Origin: Saururus chinensis
Taxonomy: Eukaryota; Streptophyta; Magnoliopsida; Piperales; Saururaceae
DNA length: 64,000 nt
Direction: 5' to 3'
Assembly (NCBI GenBank): GCA_035235625.1
Contig: CP141142.1
Span: forward strand, 21,462,995 to 21,526,994
Numbering within the stretch: the first letter of the stretch is position 1; each line of letters begins with the position of its first letter. Below the pieces are notes generated by a model, which worked only from the letters and a program-made list of their open reading frames with translations, did not search any database and was not told where the DNA came from. The position numbers and the translations under genes were made by a program. Of the stretch, positions 24,446 through 37,010 are shown one piece after another.

Positions 24446-25500
24446 AAAGAAGAAGAGAAAAAATAATTATGAGTGACAATGCTAGAAAGTTATGTTGAGG
24501 AAGTAAAGACTAAGATAATAATTGTAAAGCAAGACCAAAGAATCCCTTCGTCCCCACTTAGTAGATATCAAACCTTATAATTAACTCTAAAATACTCAAG
24601 CACTAGTTTTTGTAGATTAAGTATTAACAAATATTCATGAAAGTTCAAACCATTAAATTTCTATGTAGAGGAACTTTGAAATAATGTGTTAGTGAATCCA
24701 TGTCATATTTTGACAAGATAATTAGAGGATCAGTCTCCTAAAGTAGTATGTTCTTCTACTCACTAAGAGATGTTTAGATACCCAAAAGAACCAATTAAAA
24801 ACATAGCAACCTGTCTGAGATAACAAGCAATTTGGATGTTCACTTTAATACCTCATGGGCTTTATATATGATATTACAATGTATTTGCCCTGTTAAGACG
24901 ATGACTTTGCCCTATCTTACAAAATAAAATATTATTTAGAAGCTTTATTTTCTTTCTTTTTTTCATATGATCTCCATCACTTCTTTTTTTAACTCCCTTT
25001 CTTTCTTTTTTTGTTTTTTTAAAAGCAGCCCTTTAGGAAGTACTCGGTCTAATTCATTGGTTACTTTCCATAACAATAATAATCCACTAATTTTTTCTTC
25101 TTTCTCAGCCAACAAAGTGAGAAAAGAGGCTAAAGTTCATTGAATTTGATGTCTCTCAACATTCTGGATGAGAATTAGAGCAACAATTACATAGTTCAAC
25201 TTCAACTCTAAAAATTAGTCAAGTGTGAGTGAAATTTTGAAAACTAACATTAGTTTTTAAGATCCTCTCATGAAAGTTAATTGAAAAGACTCATCACCAA
25301 AGTAAAGATTAATTAAAAATATCCAAGTGCTATCATTATCTAGAGATCAAAGCAAAGAAGAAGAATACTAAGAAATGATGATGGTTATCACAATCAATAC
25401 TATTAACAGAAATTATCAAAACTCACCCCCAGCCCAAATGAAACTTTGTCGTCAATGTTTGAAAAAAAAAAATTCTTTTGGTTTTTTTATTTTTTTGAGA
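24446..25500 (-). other. Element C spacer continued, no coding sequence seen
   Basis: AT-rich DNA with long T-runs and a G-rich run (minus strand gggctgggggtgag near 25425-25440) that resembles an internal polypurine tract just after integrase. No domain is readable. Confidence 0.5.
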
Positions 25501-25504
25501 AAAA

Positions 25505-26900
25505 TCATGAAAAAAAATAGCCCTCATATTTAGGATCTTCAAGAGATGTGGACTCAAATTTAGGGACAAAATATTCTAAAAATTGTTTCAAACATTGACC
25601 ATTAACTTTTAAAATATTACCATTATGGGGGTTTTCAATTTTAACAGATCCATAAGGATAAAAGTTTTTACAATGAAAGGACCTGTCCAACGAGATCTTA
25701 ATTTTCCTTGAAAAAGATGGAGTCTAGAATTATACAAAAGAACTTTTTGAAATGGTTTAAAAATCTTACAAAGTATGTTCTTACCATAAAATGCCATCAT
25801 TCTTTCCATATACATTCTAGCACTCTCATAAGCATCATGTCAAATCTCATATAATTCATTTAGCTATAATTTTCTATGCAACCCAGCCCTGTCAATATTG
25901 AATTTGACAGCCTTGATTACCCAATAAGCCTTATGTCCTAACTCCACATGTAATCACAAGCCTTTCCAAAAACTAATCAACAAGGGGACATTCCAATCGA
26001 GGTTTTGAAAACAATACGATAAGCCTAAAGAACATCGGTTAGTCTTAATGACCAATCCTAACCATTTGGATTCACTATTTTTTGCAAAATATTTTTAATT
26101 TCCTGATCTGAAATTTCTACTTGTCTAGTTGTATGTGGGTGATAAGTTGTGGCAACTTTATATGTGATTCCATATTTTTTCATCAAGGCTTCAAAAGAAC
26201 TATTGCAAAAGTGTGTACCCTACTCACTTGTAATGGCTCGAGGTGTTCCAAATCTTGACAAAATATTTTCTTTTAAAAATTTTACAACAGTTTTGTGATC
26301 ATTTGTTTTGCATGGAATAGCCTTAATCCATTTAGACACATAATCAACAACTACTAAAATATACAAATAGCTAAAAGAGTGAAAAAATGTCCCATGAAAT
26401 CAATGCGCCAGCAATCAAGAATTTCAACAACCAAAACTGGGTTAAGAGGAATCATGTTCCTATGGGATATGGTTCCTAACTTTTGACAACATTCACATGC
26501 TTTGCAAAATTCATGAGTGTCTTTCAAGAGAGTTGTCCAATAAAAATCACATTATAAAATCTTGACAATAGTCTTTTTAGTAGAAAAATGATCACCACAT
26601 GCTTCAGAATTGCAGAAGGAGATAACATTTGTATGCTCAGAATTAGGCACACATCTCCTAAGTATTTGGTTTGGATAATATTTAAATAAATAAGGATCAT
26701 CCCAAAAGACATTTTTTACCTCTGTGAAGAATTTGTTTCTATCTTGTTGAGTCCAAGGAATGAGAGTTTTAACTGTCACCAGATAGTTTGCAATATCTAC
26801 ATACCATGGAATATGAGAGGTGTTGAAAAACTATTCATAAGGAAAGCAGTCCTTGATTGGCAGTGCTTCCAAGGAATCATAAACTCTAATCTTGACAAGT
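25505..26900 (-). pseudogene. Element C integrase (degenerate)
   Basis: Read downward from 26900. The leader has SFP/CFPYE and IPWYVDIANYL; the zinc region follows as FWDDPYLFKYYPNQILRRCV (about 26720-26640), then CGDHFSTKKT, FYWTTLLKD and CKACECCQKLG. This gives the H-H-C-C pattern, with the second H and both cysteines of CxxC visible. The core opening D-C-W-R-IDFMGHF is at about 26410-26380. The C-terminal part is well kept: GKLRSRWTGPF (25700-25670) and VKIENPHNGNILKVNGQCLK (25635-25575). Several frameshifts and stops break the frame in the core. Confidence 0.82.
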
Positions 26901-27092
26901 GATTGCTAACCACATTCTCTAATCATTTCTTGTCTTTGATAGTGAGATCAAATTCTTGGAGTAGGAGGATCCACCTAAGCAATTTGGGCTTTTCATCCTT
27001 CTTTCTCAGAAGATATTTGAGAGCCACATGGTCAGTAAAAATAATAATTTGGGAACTAATCACATATGATCTATGTTTGTCAAGTACAAATA

Positions 27093-27380
27093 CTACAATA
27101 ATAAGTTTTTTTCAATAGTTGAGTAGTTCATTTGAACGCTATTTAAAGTCCTACTTGCATAATGAATGACACAAGGCTTTTTATCTTTTGGTTGCCCAAG
27201 AATAGCCCCAATAGCATAATCACTAGCATCACACATGATTTGAAAAGCCAAACTCCAGTCAGCTTGCATAATAGGAGCATAAATGAGCATGTTCTTTAGT
27301 GTTGTTAATGCTTGTTCACATGCTTCACTCCATTCGAAGGAGTTGTCCTTTAATAAAAGGTTGCACATGGTCTAGATCTA
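27093..27380 (-). pseudogene. Element C RNase H (degenerate)
   Basis: The longest clean frame of the element. It opens with the RT thumb/connection MCNLLLKD, then FEWSEACEQALTTLK, and the RNase H start QIMCDASDYAIGAILGQ (first catalytic Asp in CDAS). VIHYASRTLN and [11 protein letters not shown] follow, with the catalytic Glu in TIEK. After LLL the frame meets a stop, and the C-terminal half of RNase H is decayed (27092-26900). Confidence 0.85.
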
Positions 27381-28330
27381 ACACCAATATTTTTAATGAA
27401 CCTTCTATAGAATGCTATATGCCCCAAAAAAGATCTAACAGCTTTAACTATTTTTGTGCTAGGCTAATTAGTAATCAATTCAATTTTGGCTTTATCCACT
27501 TGAATTCCTTGTTTAGAAACAATATGACCAAGTACAATTCCCTTAGTGACCATAAAATGACATTTTTTCCCAATTTAAACAAGGTTTTTCTCCTCACATC
27601 TAACCAAAACTTTTTTCTAAATTATTAAGACAATCAACAAAAGAATCTCCAAAGACAAAAAAATCATTCATAAAAACTTAAAAAAGACGCTCCACCAAAT
27701 CACTAAATATACTCATCATGCATCTTTTAAATGTGGCAAGAGCATTACACAATCCAAATAGCATCCTTAGATAAGCAAAGGTACCAAATGGACATGTGAA
27801 GTTATCTTTTTTTATCCTCAAGTGCAATCTCAATTTTGGTTATACCTAGAATAACCATCAAAGAAACAATAATATGATGACTAGCCATCCTTTGTATTTG
27901 ATCCATGAATGGTAAGGGAAAATGATCTTCCCTAATGACATACTTGAGTTTCCTGTAGTCAATACACATGTACCAACCAGTGGTGACTCTAATTGGGATC
28001 AACTCTTTCTTTTCATCTTTTACTATAGTCACACCGGATTTCTTGGGTACCACTTGGGTAGGACTTACCCACGAACTATAAGAAATAAAGTGTATTATCC
28101 CTACATCTAACAATTTTAAGACTTCTGCTCTCGCAACCTCTTTCATGTTAGGGTCCAACCTACATTGCATTTTTCTAGAGGATTTGGCATTATCTTCCAA
28201 GAAAATCCTATGAGTGCAAACTAAGGGACTAATTTCCTTAATATCAACTAGGGTCCAACCAATTGTATTTTTATGCACTTTAAGGACATAGAACAATTTT
28301 TTCTCTTGTGTGTGGTCCAATTGTGAGGAA
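27381..28330 (-). pseudogene. Element C reverse transcriptase (degenerate)
   Basis: The N-terminal part is one frame of 172 codons (28320-27802): NTIGWTLVDIKEISP, HRIFLEDNAK, MKEVARAEVLKLLDVGII, WVSPTQVVPKKSGVT, CIDYRKLKYVIREDHFPLPF. These are the conserved fingers and palm motifs of plant Athila/OTA elements. The frame breaks around IALEDKK. Further on, the catalytic box appears as FMNDFFVFGDSF (27690-27655), so the first Asp of DD is Asn. It is followed by KCHFMVTKGIVLG, SKQGIQVDKAKIE and RSFLGH-like remains. Confidence 0.85.
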
Positions 28331-28640
28331 AAAACTATAGGGTATTTCTCTCCTTCACCAAAAATGTATATTTGAGCTCAGTAGGAAGGGGTTTTAACTC
28401 AAGTTTAGGTGTTTGGATACTTGAAGGGAGTTGAGCACTATTGGAAGGAGGTAATTCCTCAAAACATGCCTTCCATTTTCTAGTATCCAATATGGGGGTT
28501 GACTCTAATAAAGAATTCACAAAATTAATCACATATTCATCATCAAAATTAAAATGAGCAAGACAAGCCTCAAGAGGGTTAGAAAATTAAGAGATAGGAG
28601 ACTTATCATGCACAAGACTTTCAATTATGTTCACTTCATG
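28331..28640 (-). pseudogene. Element C protease-RT linker
   Basis: A minus-strand frame (28532-28335) with WKACFEELPPSNS and TPKLELKPLPTELKYTFL. In Athila-type polyproteins the equivalent PKLELKPLP..LKYA.L stretch lies directly ahead of RT. Confidence 0.75.
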
Positions 28641-28664
28641 GACATCATCATCATCTCCTAGTTG

Positions 28665-28670
<6 letters not shown>

Positions 28671-28757
<87 letters not shown>
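28671..28757. repeat. (TA)n microsatellite
   Basis: About 87 bp of TA dinucleotides with one C interruption (atacatata), lying within the linker between protease and RT of element C and adding to its disruption. Confidence 0.97.
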
Positions 28758-28760
<3 letters not shown>

Positions 28761-29130
28761 AAATGTTAAGTTCCAAACTCATATTTCTAAAAAAAACGCT
28801 TCATAACACCATTTCTAAAATTAATAAGAGCATTAGAAGTAGCAAGAAATAGGCAGCCTAATATAACAAGAATTTGAGTACAAACACTCAAAACTGGTTG
28901 TCTGCCTAAAACAATAAAATCAACAAGAAAGTAAAACATTTTTACTTGTACTAGCACAGCCTCAGCTTGGTCTTTTAACTGAGCGATCTACAAGTTAAAA
29001 GTGTAATTATTGTAGGCTTCAATTCACTAAGTCCCAATTATTTATAAATAGAATAAGGTAAGAGATTAACACTTGCCCCAAGATCAAGCAATGTTTTTTT
29101 CCATTCTATATTTCCTAAATATAAAAGTTA
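28758..29130 (-). pseudogene. Element C aspartic protease (degenerate)
   Basis: Minus-strand translation near 29100-29030 gives KKTLLDLGASVNLLPYSIYK, then LGLSELKPT. The catalytic D-L-G-A-S motif is the form used by Athila-type proteases and is kept here. A stop replaces the residue after IYK, and the C-terminal half shifts frame. Confidence 0.72.
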
Positions 29131-29990
29131 TGGTTGGACAACTAGGATTTTATATTTGGGTGGGGCGGTTTGTTGCAAAATTGTACTTGTTCTGTAAAAC
29201 TACTTTCTTTTGTACATTTAGGCTACTCTAAATTGTATAAAGGTCTTTCAAAAATTTTGCATAAGATAGAATTTGTTTAATGGCATCTAAGAGAAGAATG
29301 TTCATCTTAATTTGTTTAAAAATTTCAAGAATGTTACCATTTTGCACTAGTTTTGAAGAATATTGTAATCATTTAGGAAAAGGAGGAGAAATAGGAGAAA
29401 CACAATCAGAGTAATCAAGTTCATCACCATGTTTAGAATTCAAAGACTCATTGGGTTCAACAACCTTCTTTAGAATATCTTTGTTAATGACTTTTCCACT
29501 TCTCAAAGTGGTGATGTATATAGCATGCTCATCTTTTGAACTTGAAGAATTCAAATTTTTAATTACAAATTGACCTTTAGGATTTGGTTGCGATTGATAA
29601 GCAAACTTCCCTTTTTGTTGAGTGCTCAAAGTTGTTATCAACAGAGTGATAGAAGTCTTTCAGTCATTGATAGCTTATATTATTTTGTTGTTGATTGTTA
29701 CTTGACTCTGCATGAATGTTTACAATATATCTTCAAGAGTCTTCTTATGTGGTGGAACATAATTTGAAGAAGAAAGAGGCATCTGGGCATTAGACTCATT
29801 TATCCAACTAAAGTTAAGATTATCATCTCCAATTAAGAGTATAAGTTTTAGAATAAGGATAAGAGAAAGGCCTTTTGTAACTATTCATAACATTTGCTTG
29901 AGTATGAAACACCTCTTAAAAAAGCTACGATTGTTGGACAATCCTTTGTTTAGTGTCCATCGCTCTCACATATACTACAAATATCTTGTG
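29131..29990 (-). pseudogene. Element C gag C-terminus: zinc knuckle and LRSGK linker
   Basis: At about 29985-29945 (minus) the pattern C-S-I-C-E-S-D-G-H-stop-T-K-D-C gives a CCHC zinc knuckle with one internal stop. A 90-codon frame (29641-29369) then contains GKFAYQSQPNPKGQF and ITTLRSGKVI, the typical plant gag-protease linker, and ends in PPFPK. The knuckle would bind element RNA. Confidence 0.75.
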
Positions 29991-30870
29991 CCTTTTGATA
30001 AGCTTTAGGCATATTTTCCTTATTAATTTTCATAGCATTAACCTTTCTAGTTAAACTCATAATTTTTTTCTTTCACATCATCATTTTCTTTAAGAAGGTA
30101 TATTCCCTCCTTAGTAGTCACATTAGATTTTTTCTTATTATCTCTTTCAAATTCATTAGAATCTTCCCATGATTAGGCATTTTTAGCCAATACATCAAAA
30201 TAGTCTCATACTTCCTTAGGTTCTTTACTTAAAAAATCTTAATTATATATCATTTCAACAAATTGCCTCATTTGAGATGTAAGGCCATTATAAAAGAAAC
30301 TAATTGTACATCATGTTTCATATCCATAATGTGGGCACAATAATAAAAGTTATTTAAATCTTTCCCAACATTGAAAGAAGGTTTTATTTTCTTTTTGTGA
30401 AAAATTTATTATATTCTTTCTAAGTATATTAGTTTTATGAGTGGGGAAAAACTTTTTCAAAAATCTTTTTTCATTTCTTGTCATGTTCCAATAGATCGTG
30501 GCTTCAAATCATTCAACCAATTTTTTGCCTTTTCTTTTAAAGAAAATGGAAAGAATTTTAATCTAATAACATCATTAGAAATATTTTAATTTGGCAAATT
30601 TACTCAATATAAGTTATAAAATTTGGTTAGTAATTGAATTAAACCTAGCTTGATATCAAAACTACCCACATTAGTTGGAAAAATGATGTAAGAAGAACTT
30701 GTTCTAGTTGGTAGCAAATAATCATGCAAGGTTTTCACTTCTTGATTATTTTGCACCTCATTAACATCATTATTACTTCAACTCTCATCTATAGAGCTCA
30801 AAGAAAGAGAAAGTTCAGAAATTCTAAGAGGAATATGAACACTTTTTAAGCAACCACTTTGGTCATGTTG
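29991..30870 (-). pseudogene. Element C gag (degenerate)
   Basis: Across frameshifts the minus strand reads YLLPTRTSSSYIIFP (30725-30680), VGSFDIKLGLIQLL, then VIRLKFFPFSLKEKAKNWL (30570-30515) and PRSIGT.QEMKKDF. This is the retrotrans_gag core of Athila-type elements (usual form RLKLFPFSLKDKAK.WL). Upstream, 30870-31260 is leader without recognisable coding. Confidence 0.8.
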
Positions 30871-31261
30871 CCATGAGCACATAAAAAAATTAAGAATTTT
30901 TTTTTACAAATATGATAAACAAAAAAATCAACAAAGTAAAACTAAGAAAAGAAGATCTATTGATTAACCAAAAAAAATGTTTGCAATTCAAGGTTGATAG
31001 ATAAAAGAAACAATTATCAAAACACTAAGATTTAAAAGAAATGAAGTGAAGGAAGTTGAATGAAACTACTCAAAATCCTTCAAGTGGTCTTCTTTAATTC
31101 ATTGAGCAATGATATGTCAAAGAGATCTTTCTAGTTGAGCTTCATATATGATTCTTCTTCCCAATACTCTCACTTTTAAATAAAGAGAAAAGAAAAGAAC
31201 AAAATAAGAACAAAAAACATTGAATAGGGAGAATATTTTGTAACCGGTGTTCTCATCAGAC

Positions 31262-31291
31262 GTTGTAATCCCTGGCAACAATGCCAAAAAC
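31262..31291 (-). other. Element C primer binding site
   Basis: Directly inside the 5' LTR the minus strand reads TTTTTGGCATTGTTGCCAGGG. It resembles the TTGGCGCCGTTGCCGGGG primer site of many Athila elements (tRNA-Asp type), with CG sites turned into CA/TG, as expected from decay of methylated cytosines. Confidence 0.72.
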
Positions 31292-32419
31292 TTGTTACAC
31301 CTAAACTATTTCTTCATTAATTTGAACAAAACATTAGGGTTATATTACTTGCAAGTTCATAAGTGGATGTAATCTTACAAGGTTGAATTTACAAGGATTG
31401 TCTTTGTGTGACTATCACAATGGTTACAATATAAGAAGTGTACAGAAAAATTAAGTGGGAAAGTAGAAGAGTATTGAGGCAATGAAAGTGTTAAGATGAA
31501 ATTCAATTATATAAAACACTAAGGCATTAAGGATCATTTTAACATCTAGTTATGTTCTTCATATATCATGTTATCTCAGTTAAAATCAAATAAAGATTTT
31601 ATATAACTGGAAAATATGAACATTAAAAGCAAAAATAAAGATAGAAAATATTTTGGATACATGAAGGAGTAAAAGAATTATTTTTTTAATAGTTCTATGT
31701 ATCAAAACAACAAAAGATTAAGAAGTAGAGCCCACAAGCATCTTATTCTTTAAGATCACAAAGAAACTATAAGAACAATATTTGTCACACCCTGGTGATG
31801 CCCCGACTCGAGCCGAACCTGGTCCAAGGGCCAGTCAAGAGCACGGGGGCGATGAAGGGAATTAAGAAATGGTTTAGCAGAAGACTTAACCCTAAATATG
31901 GGCAATCTAACAGAATTACGGAGTACACACATTCCTTTGAGCAAGAGTAAATAAGTAGAAAAGAAAGAGAGTCGCTTATTCAAAATAAATGACTAGGCTC
32001 AAACCCACATGCTTAGTCAACCATAGCCCATTCTGGCTCTAAAATAGGTCTTAAGCAACACAACTGTATAAAGTAACATAAATCCAACAGAGAACCATAC
32101 ACAAAGGTTCTAAACATCAAATTATAAACAAGGAAAATGAGTCACACAAGAGTCTCCACAATCACATCTAAGTCGTCTCCGATCTTTCCTCAAAGAGGAG
32201 ATCCTATCTGTCTGCGTGTCGCACCACGCAGCCCCAAAGCAAAACACAATAAAGAGGGGTGAGTTTAACAAACTCAGCAATGGTTTTCTAATATACTATC
32301 ATCATCGAAAATATGATAGCATAGCCATAAAATCATTCAGATCAAAGATTGACAAGATGTATCATTTTCTAATCACACATACACATCACCTAAACCTGCA
32401 TCATAGTGTATAATCAACA

Positions 32420-32990
32420 TAGTGTCATTCTCATCATATCAACCTGCATGAAATGTATCTCTAGCATACATATCCAATATGTATCACATCATATCAACCT
32501 GCATAAAATGTATCTCTAATATACATATCCAACCATGCCTCACATCATATCAACCTACATGAAATATATCTCTAACATACATATCCAATCATGCGTCACA
32601 TCATATCAACCGCCATAAAATGTATCTTTAACATACATATCCAATCATGTGTCACATCATATTAACCTACATAAAATGTATCTCTAACATACATATCCAA
32701 TCATGCATCACATCATATCAACCTGCATGAAATGTATCTCTAACATACATATCCAACCATGCATCACATCATATCAACCTGCATGAAATGTATCTCTAAC
32801 ATACATATCCAATCATGCGTCATATTATATCAACCTGTCTAACATACATATCCAATCATGCATCACATCATATCAACCTGCATGAAATGTATCTCTAACA
32901 TACATATCCAATCATGTGTCACATCATATCAACCTGCATGAAATGTACCTCTAACATACATATCTAATCATGCATCACATCATATAAGGA
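32420..32990 (-). repeat. 56-bp minisatellite in A LTR, about 10 units
   Basis: Head-to-tail units of about 56 bp, each with tcatatcaacctgcatgaa, atgtatctctaacataca and tatccaatcatg. Neighbouring units are very similar; one (near 32830) is shortened. The other A LTR has only three units (58725-58885). Confidence 0.95.
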
Positions 32991-34574
32991 ATGTCTCCCT
33001 CAAGGAGTAAACACAATCATTGCCGCAAGGTTGGACGTGGTCCAAATGTCCTAACTGGACACCTGGGGCATTGCCCGCTTAGGACACAGTCCGAATTCCA
33101 TAAGAGAAACTAAGATGTAGGGGTAGTCAACCCCTCTACTCGCGAAGGATAATCCACACAGGAAATCCAAATTCCCCAAAGGGAACCTAGAGCAGGTCTG
33201 CTCGCTAAGGACAATTCTGGCCAAGAATGTCCAAATTCCACATAGGGAACCTAGAGCAAGGTGTTCGCCAAGGACATCTCTGCGGTGGGGAGAGTCCAAA
33301 TTCCTGCATTGGGGACCTAGAACACGTGGTAGCCAGTGCACAAAGGCATACCACTCTAGGTGCTCAGTGTCCAGATGTGACTATTCTCAATAAATAAATC
33401 TCAACCGCAACAAGTATACGACTCGTCCTCATGTAATCTCATCTTGACTCGACTCAACCCGGGGAGTGCACATGTTCCACAAAGGAACTCAAATCAAAAC
33501 ATGTCCTTTTGGACCAATCAAGTTTCGATTAAGCCAAAGAACCGATTAATCCGGCACGCAATTTTAACCATCGTATACAACTGATCAATTCTGATTAACC
33601 AACTGTAAAACCTCGTTCATGAAGTCCGATCCATAATGCATGATGTCATGATATTAAACCAAACATAAACCATGAATTCCATTTAACTAGACTCAACCCA
33701 ACTCAGAGTGTGCACGTAAAAATACCTCTATGTCGACTCTAGTCCTCACGTCCCATACCATGAGTATTTGTGATGCCATAGAAGAAAATTTAACTAAGCA
33801 CTAGCGCAACGAACCTTAGAGCTATCTATCAACATAATGTGTCACATACCACAAGTGTCTAATGGTTTCTCCTCGGCTGTTCCACACAACCGATCAATTC
33901 CGATTAACCAAGGGTAAAACCTCAATTGGAAATACATTTTCATGATGCATGCAACATGGTACATACATGGGCAAAGCATACATGAATTCTAATTCATTAT
34001 ATGTGCTCTCATCAGCCCTTCATGCATCATTCATAATTATAATAGCAAACCTCATCATCATCATTAAACCCCACATGTGTGTGTGTGCACATAGTAGAAG
34101 CACTTCACTCAATGCATATCAACATGCTTGTAGTTCACTCACCATTACAATACATATGAGCATTAACATCTAATCATGAATTCCAACGGAAATTATAGGA
34201 GAAGAATCATTAAAATTATAACTCAAATCAAAGCTCAACCACAAGCTAAACACATATAAGATCATTCACTTCATCTTTGAGCTATGACATTCACACATCA
34301 ATTAACCACATCATTTTATGACATATCAGTCTGTTAGTATGTTGTAGCTCTACTAAAAATATACTTAACCATAGAGAATCAACCACTCATAACTTCAAGA
34401 TGATAATTTTCAACTTCACATAACCAACCACAAGCCATTTCACATAACTTTAAATATATATACCACAACTTCTACCATCAATAGAATGCTCTTCAAGTAG
34501 CTTACTATAGATCAAAACACTTCACGTAAACATAAAAAATGATATTTTGAAGTAGATATGAAATTGTTAATTTC

Positions 34575-34695
34575 TGCAGTGTAGCCGTTCGAACGCCCTG
34601 TAGAGCTGTTCGATCGGCTATAGAGGAAAAATGCCAAAACTGTAGTGTTGTCATTCGAACGCCCTACATGGTCGTTCGAACGCCAACGAGGCAGA
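34575..34695 (-). repeat. Palindrome cluster in A LTR (GTTCGAAC type)
   Basis: Four short palindromes in two pairs: cgttcgaacg and cgatcgaaca near 34585-34620, and cattcgaacg and cgttcgaacg near 34650-34690. Within each pair they are joined by a short ccctac/ccctgt linker. The same layout appears in the other A LTR with GATCGATC cores. Confidence 0.85.
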
Positions 34696-36757
34696 TTCGA
34701 CCTTCTTCTTCCTTTCGCATTTTCAAACCGAAACTCCATTGATAAAACTCAAAATCACCATCTAACAACCTAAATGCCATTAAAAGTCCACCATAACTTC
34801 CAAAATGCTAATCCACATCATAACAAGATAAAACCCTATGAAATCAGGATTAAAGATTACCATTTACTAATCATGCCATTAAAGCACTAAATCAAGTAAA
34901 TCCATTCAAAACAAACCACGAAATCAAGAGTTTTACCATAGGAAGACTGAAATTTCGAAAGTCCATTACCTTATCCCTTGATTAGGCTTGGATTTGATGG
35001 TCACCCTTCTTGAAAACCTTACAAAGACATAGAGTTTGAATTAAACTCCATTAAAACTAATTTAACATAGAAAACCCTAATTAGAAACCTAGATTAGGGC
35101 TTGTTGAACATAAAAATTGGATTTTGAGAGCTAGGGTTTGTAGTAAAGATGCAAATCAGTAGTTTTGATATTTAAAAACGAATCAAAACAAAGGAGAAAT
35201 GGTAGATCTAGAAGGGATTAAGAGAAAAGCTTGGATTTGGTGCTTAATTAAAATGGACTTACCTTAAACACCTTCTAATCCGGGCCTAATTGGGGATTAG
35301 GCCTCACCTCTCCTTCTCAGCCTATTCCCAAAATGGGAATGGCTCAGGTCTAGCCTTTTATAGTAGGGTTTGGGTTGCACTAACTGAACTAATGAGGTGT
35401 AAGTAGAATTTTCGGTTAAAAATGGGTATTTTACAAATTTGAGCACTAATTAAATCTGAGAAAATTCCAAAAATTTTGGTATGAGATTAAGTTGATGTCT
35501 GGGTTATTTGGTCCAAAAACCCAAATTTTAACGGTGGGGCCCACAGGGGGTCCCCGCCAAACCCTAATTTTTGGAAAAATAGTGAAAATTCAAAAAAATC
35601 TCAAAAATTCACATTTGATTCAAAATCACTTAAAACCACTAATTGAAAAGTTAATTTTGATTAAAACTATCATAAACACCATCTATCTTTGAAACCACCG
35701 AATAAATCAGAAAACGTGTTAACCTCACGATAACCGTATAATTAAAGTGAACAAAAACTAGTTTAAGATCAGAGATCTTGTAATATTAAATGAACTTCAC
35801 TTTAAATAACCAATACTTACTTGAAACCATTGATAAAACATTAATAGAACTCACTTAGACTGTTACAAATCACCTCTAGCCTTAGCTAGAAGGCTTAGCA
35901 AATCATTACAATAAAACTAAAAACAAAAGCTATAAAAGAAGAGAAGAAAAATATGACAAGTGAGATCTAAAGAGGAGAAGATGATGCCTCTCCCACATTC
36001 ACCCCTCTTTTTATAGGTGTAGAAAGGGTTGCTTCAAATAGGAAGGTCCAATCATATCCCTTCATTGCTTCCTGATTGATCGTTTGATTATTTCCTTTTT
36101 TGGCAATGATTAGATTCTAAATTAATTAAATAAATTAATTATTTATTTAACAAATAAGTATCATTTAGTCTTCATATAGTTATCCAATCAACCTCATTAT
36201 ATTTTCTTGTGTGTATCAATCATAACTAGTGAAAAGATCCTCCATGTGTTGGCCTCGAGCTAATTGGCTAGTTGTCGCTTTGCATGTCAAATTTGACCCA
36301 TATATCTTTGGAATTATGAATTCCATCCTGTAATAAGTACTATAGCCACAGAAATCTTCTTTCTAATTACACAAAAACCATATCAATCCAAATTTTATAT
36401 AGAAATATTTGACAAAAATACTAAGGCTGTGTATATCTATCCAACTCAGCTTCTTCCCGAATTGTGTTCTATTGACGCAAATGTGATATCCAATGGGTCC
36501 ACAAGGTTGTGTTTTACTATTCCATGCATGTTTAGACCATTAAGAACACATTATTAACCCTTGAATAGCTTTAGGTAGTTGTGTTTCACTTTCTCTTCCA
36601 CTTGGATCTTCTGAAATCCTATTTGGACATGTAAACACAACGGAGGTCCGTTCACATATTCAAAAAATAAGTTGCCTAAATAAGTAACAAATTAACATAA
36701 AATAGGATTGCAATTAAAGATTTAAAATATTTAATTGAACATTATTAAAGTGCATTA

Positions 36758-37010
36758 GGAATCTCCATAGAATGTAGGGATCATGACGGCTTAAGATGTC
36801 CTAACTTAGGATTCTGACAAGTCAGACATCAAGCAACACATTCACCAATGTCCCTCTTCATACTACTCAACTAAAAACCACCCACATAGCTTATTCAACA
36901 AGTCTATACTCACACCCCATCACATGGTGGCAAAATCCTTGGATTTTCTACTCATTGAATACACCATTTACTTTTTTTAGATGGTTGAAATGAAGGAATA
37001 ATAACCCTTC
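36758..37010 (-). pseudogene. F element integrase zinc-binding fragment
   Basis: Minus-strand translation near 36890-36800 reads MKRDIGECVA-CLTCQNPKLGHLKPS, the H-H-C-C integrase zinc region of Tekay-type chromoviruses (usual MK.DI.EYVARCLTCQ.VKAEHQ.P). It is cut by the start of element C at 36757. Confidence 0.75.

Larger units (their letters stand above)
31783..35782 (-). mobile_element. A-family solo LTR (4.0 kb), TSD ATATT
   Basis: On the minus strand it runs from TACAAGATCTCTGATC (decayed TGTAAG...) to GCATCACCAGGGTGTGACA. atatt is found at 31778-31782 and again at 35783-35787. It aligns along its length with the A solo LTR at 56371-59513 in the opposite orientation, including the TATAAAAGG box (35354-35362), AGGTAAG (35258-35264) and the palindrome cluster (34575-34695). 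It is longer mainly through an expanded minisatellite. No internal coding region is present. Confidence 0.92.
19125..36757 (-). mobile_element. Element C: Athila-like Ty3/gypsy element with nested LTRs
   Basis: Both LTRs, primer site and polypurine tract are present on the minus strand: 5' LTR 36757-31293, gag, protease, RT, RNase H and integrase between 30.9 and 25.5 kb, a long non-coding spacer, and 3' LTR 20395-19125. Flanking five bases are tgaat (19120-19124) and ggaat (36758-36762), a TSD with one mismatch. The protein motifs (LDLGASVNLLP protease, IGW..DIK.ISP RT leader) are those of the Athila group. All reading frames are broken. Confidence 0.88.
31293..36757 (-). repeat. Element C 5' LTR, split by an A-family solo LTR
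   Basis: Right part 35788-36757, left part 31293-31782. Net length is about 1.46 kb, close to the 1.27-kb 3' LTR. The start reads TAATGCACTTTAATAATG where the 3' LTR has TGATGCACTGAAATAATG. The two parts align with 19125-20395 without loss at the interruption. Confidence 0.87.
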
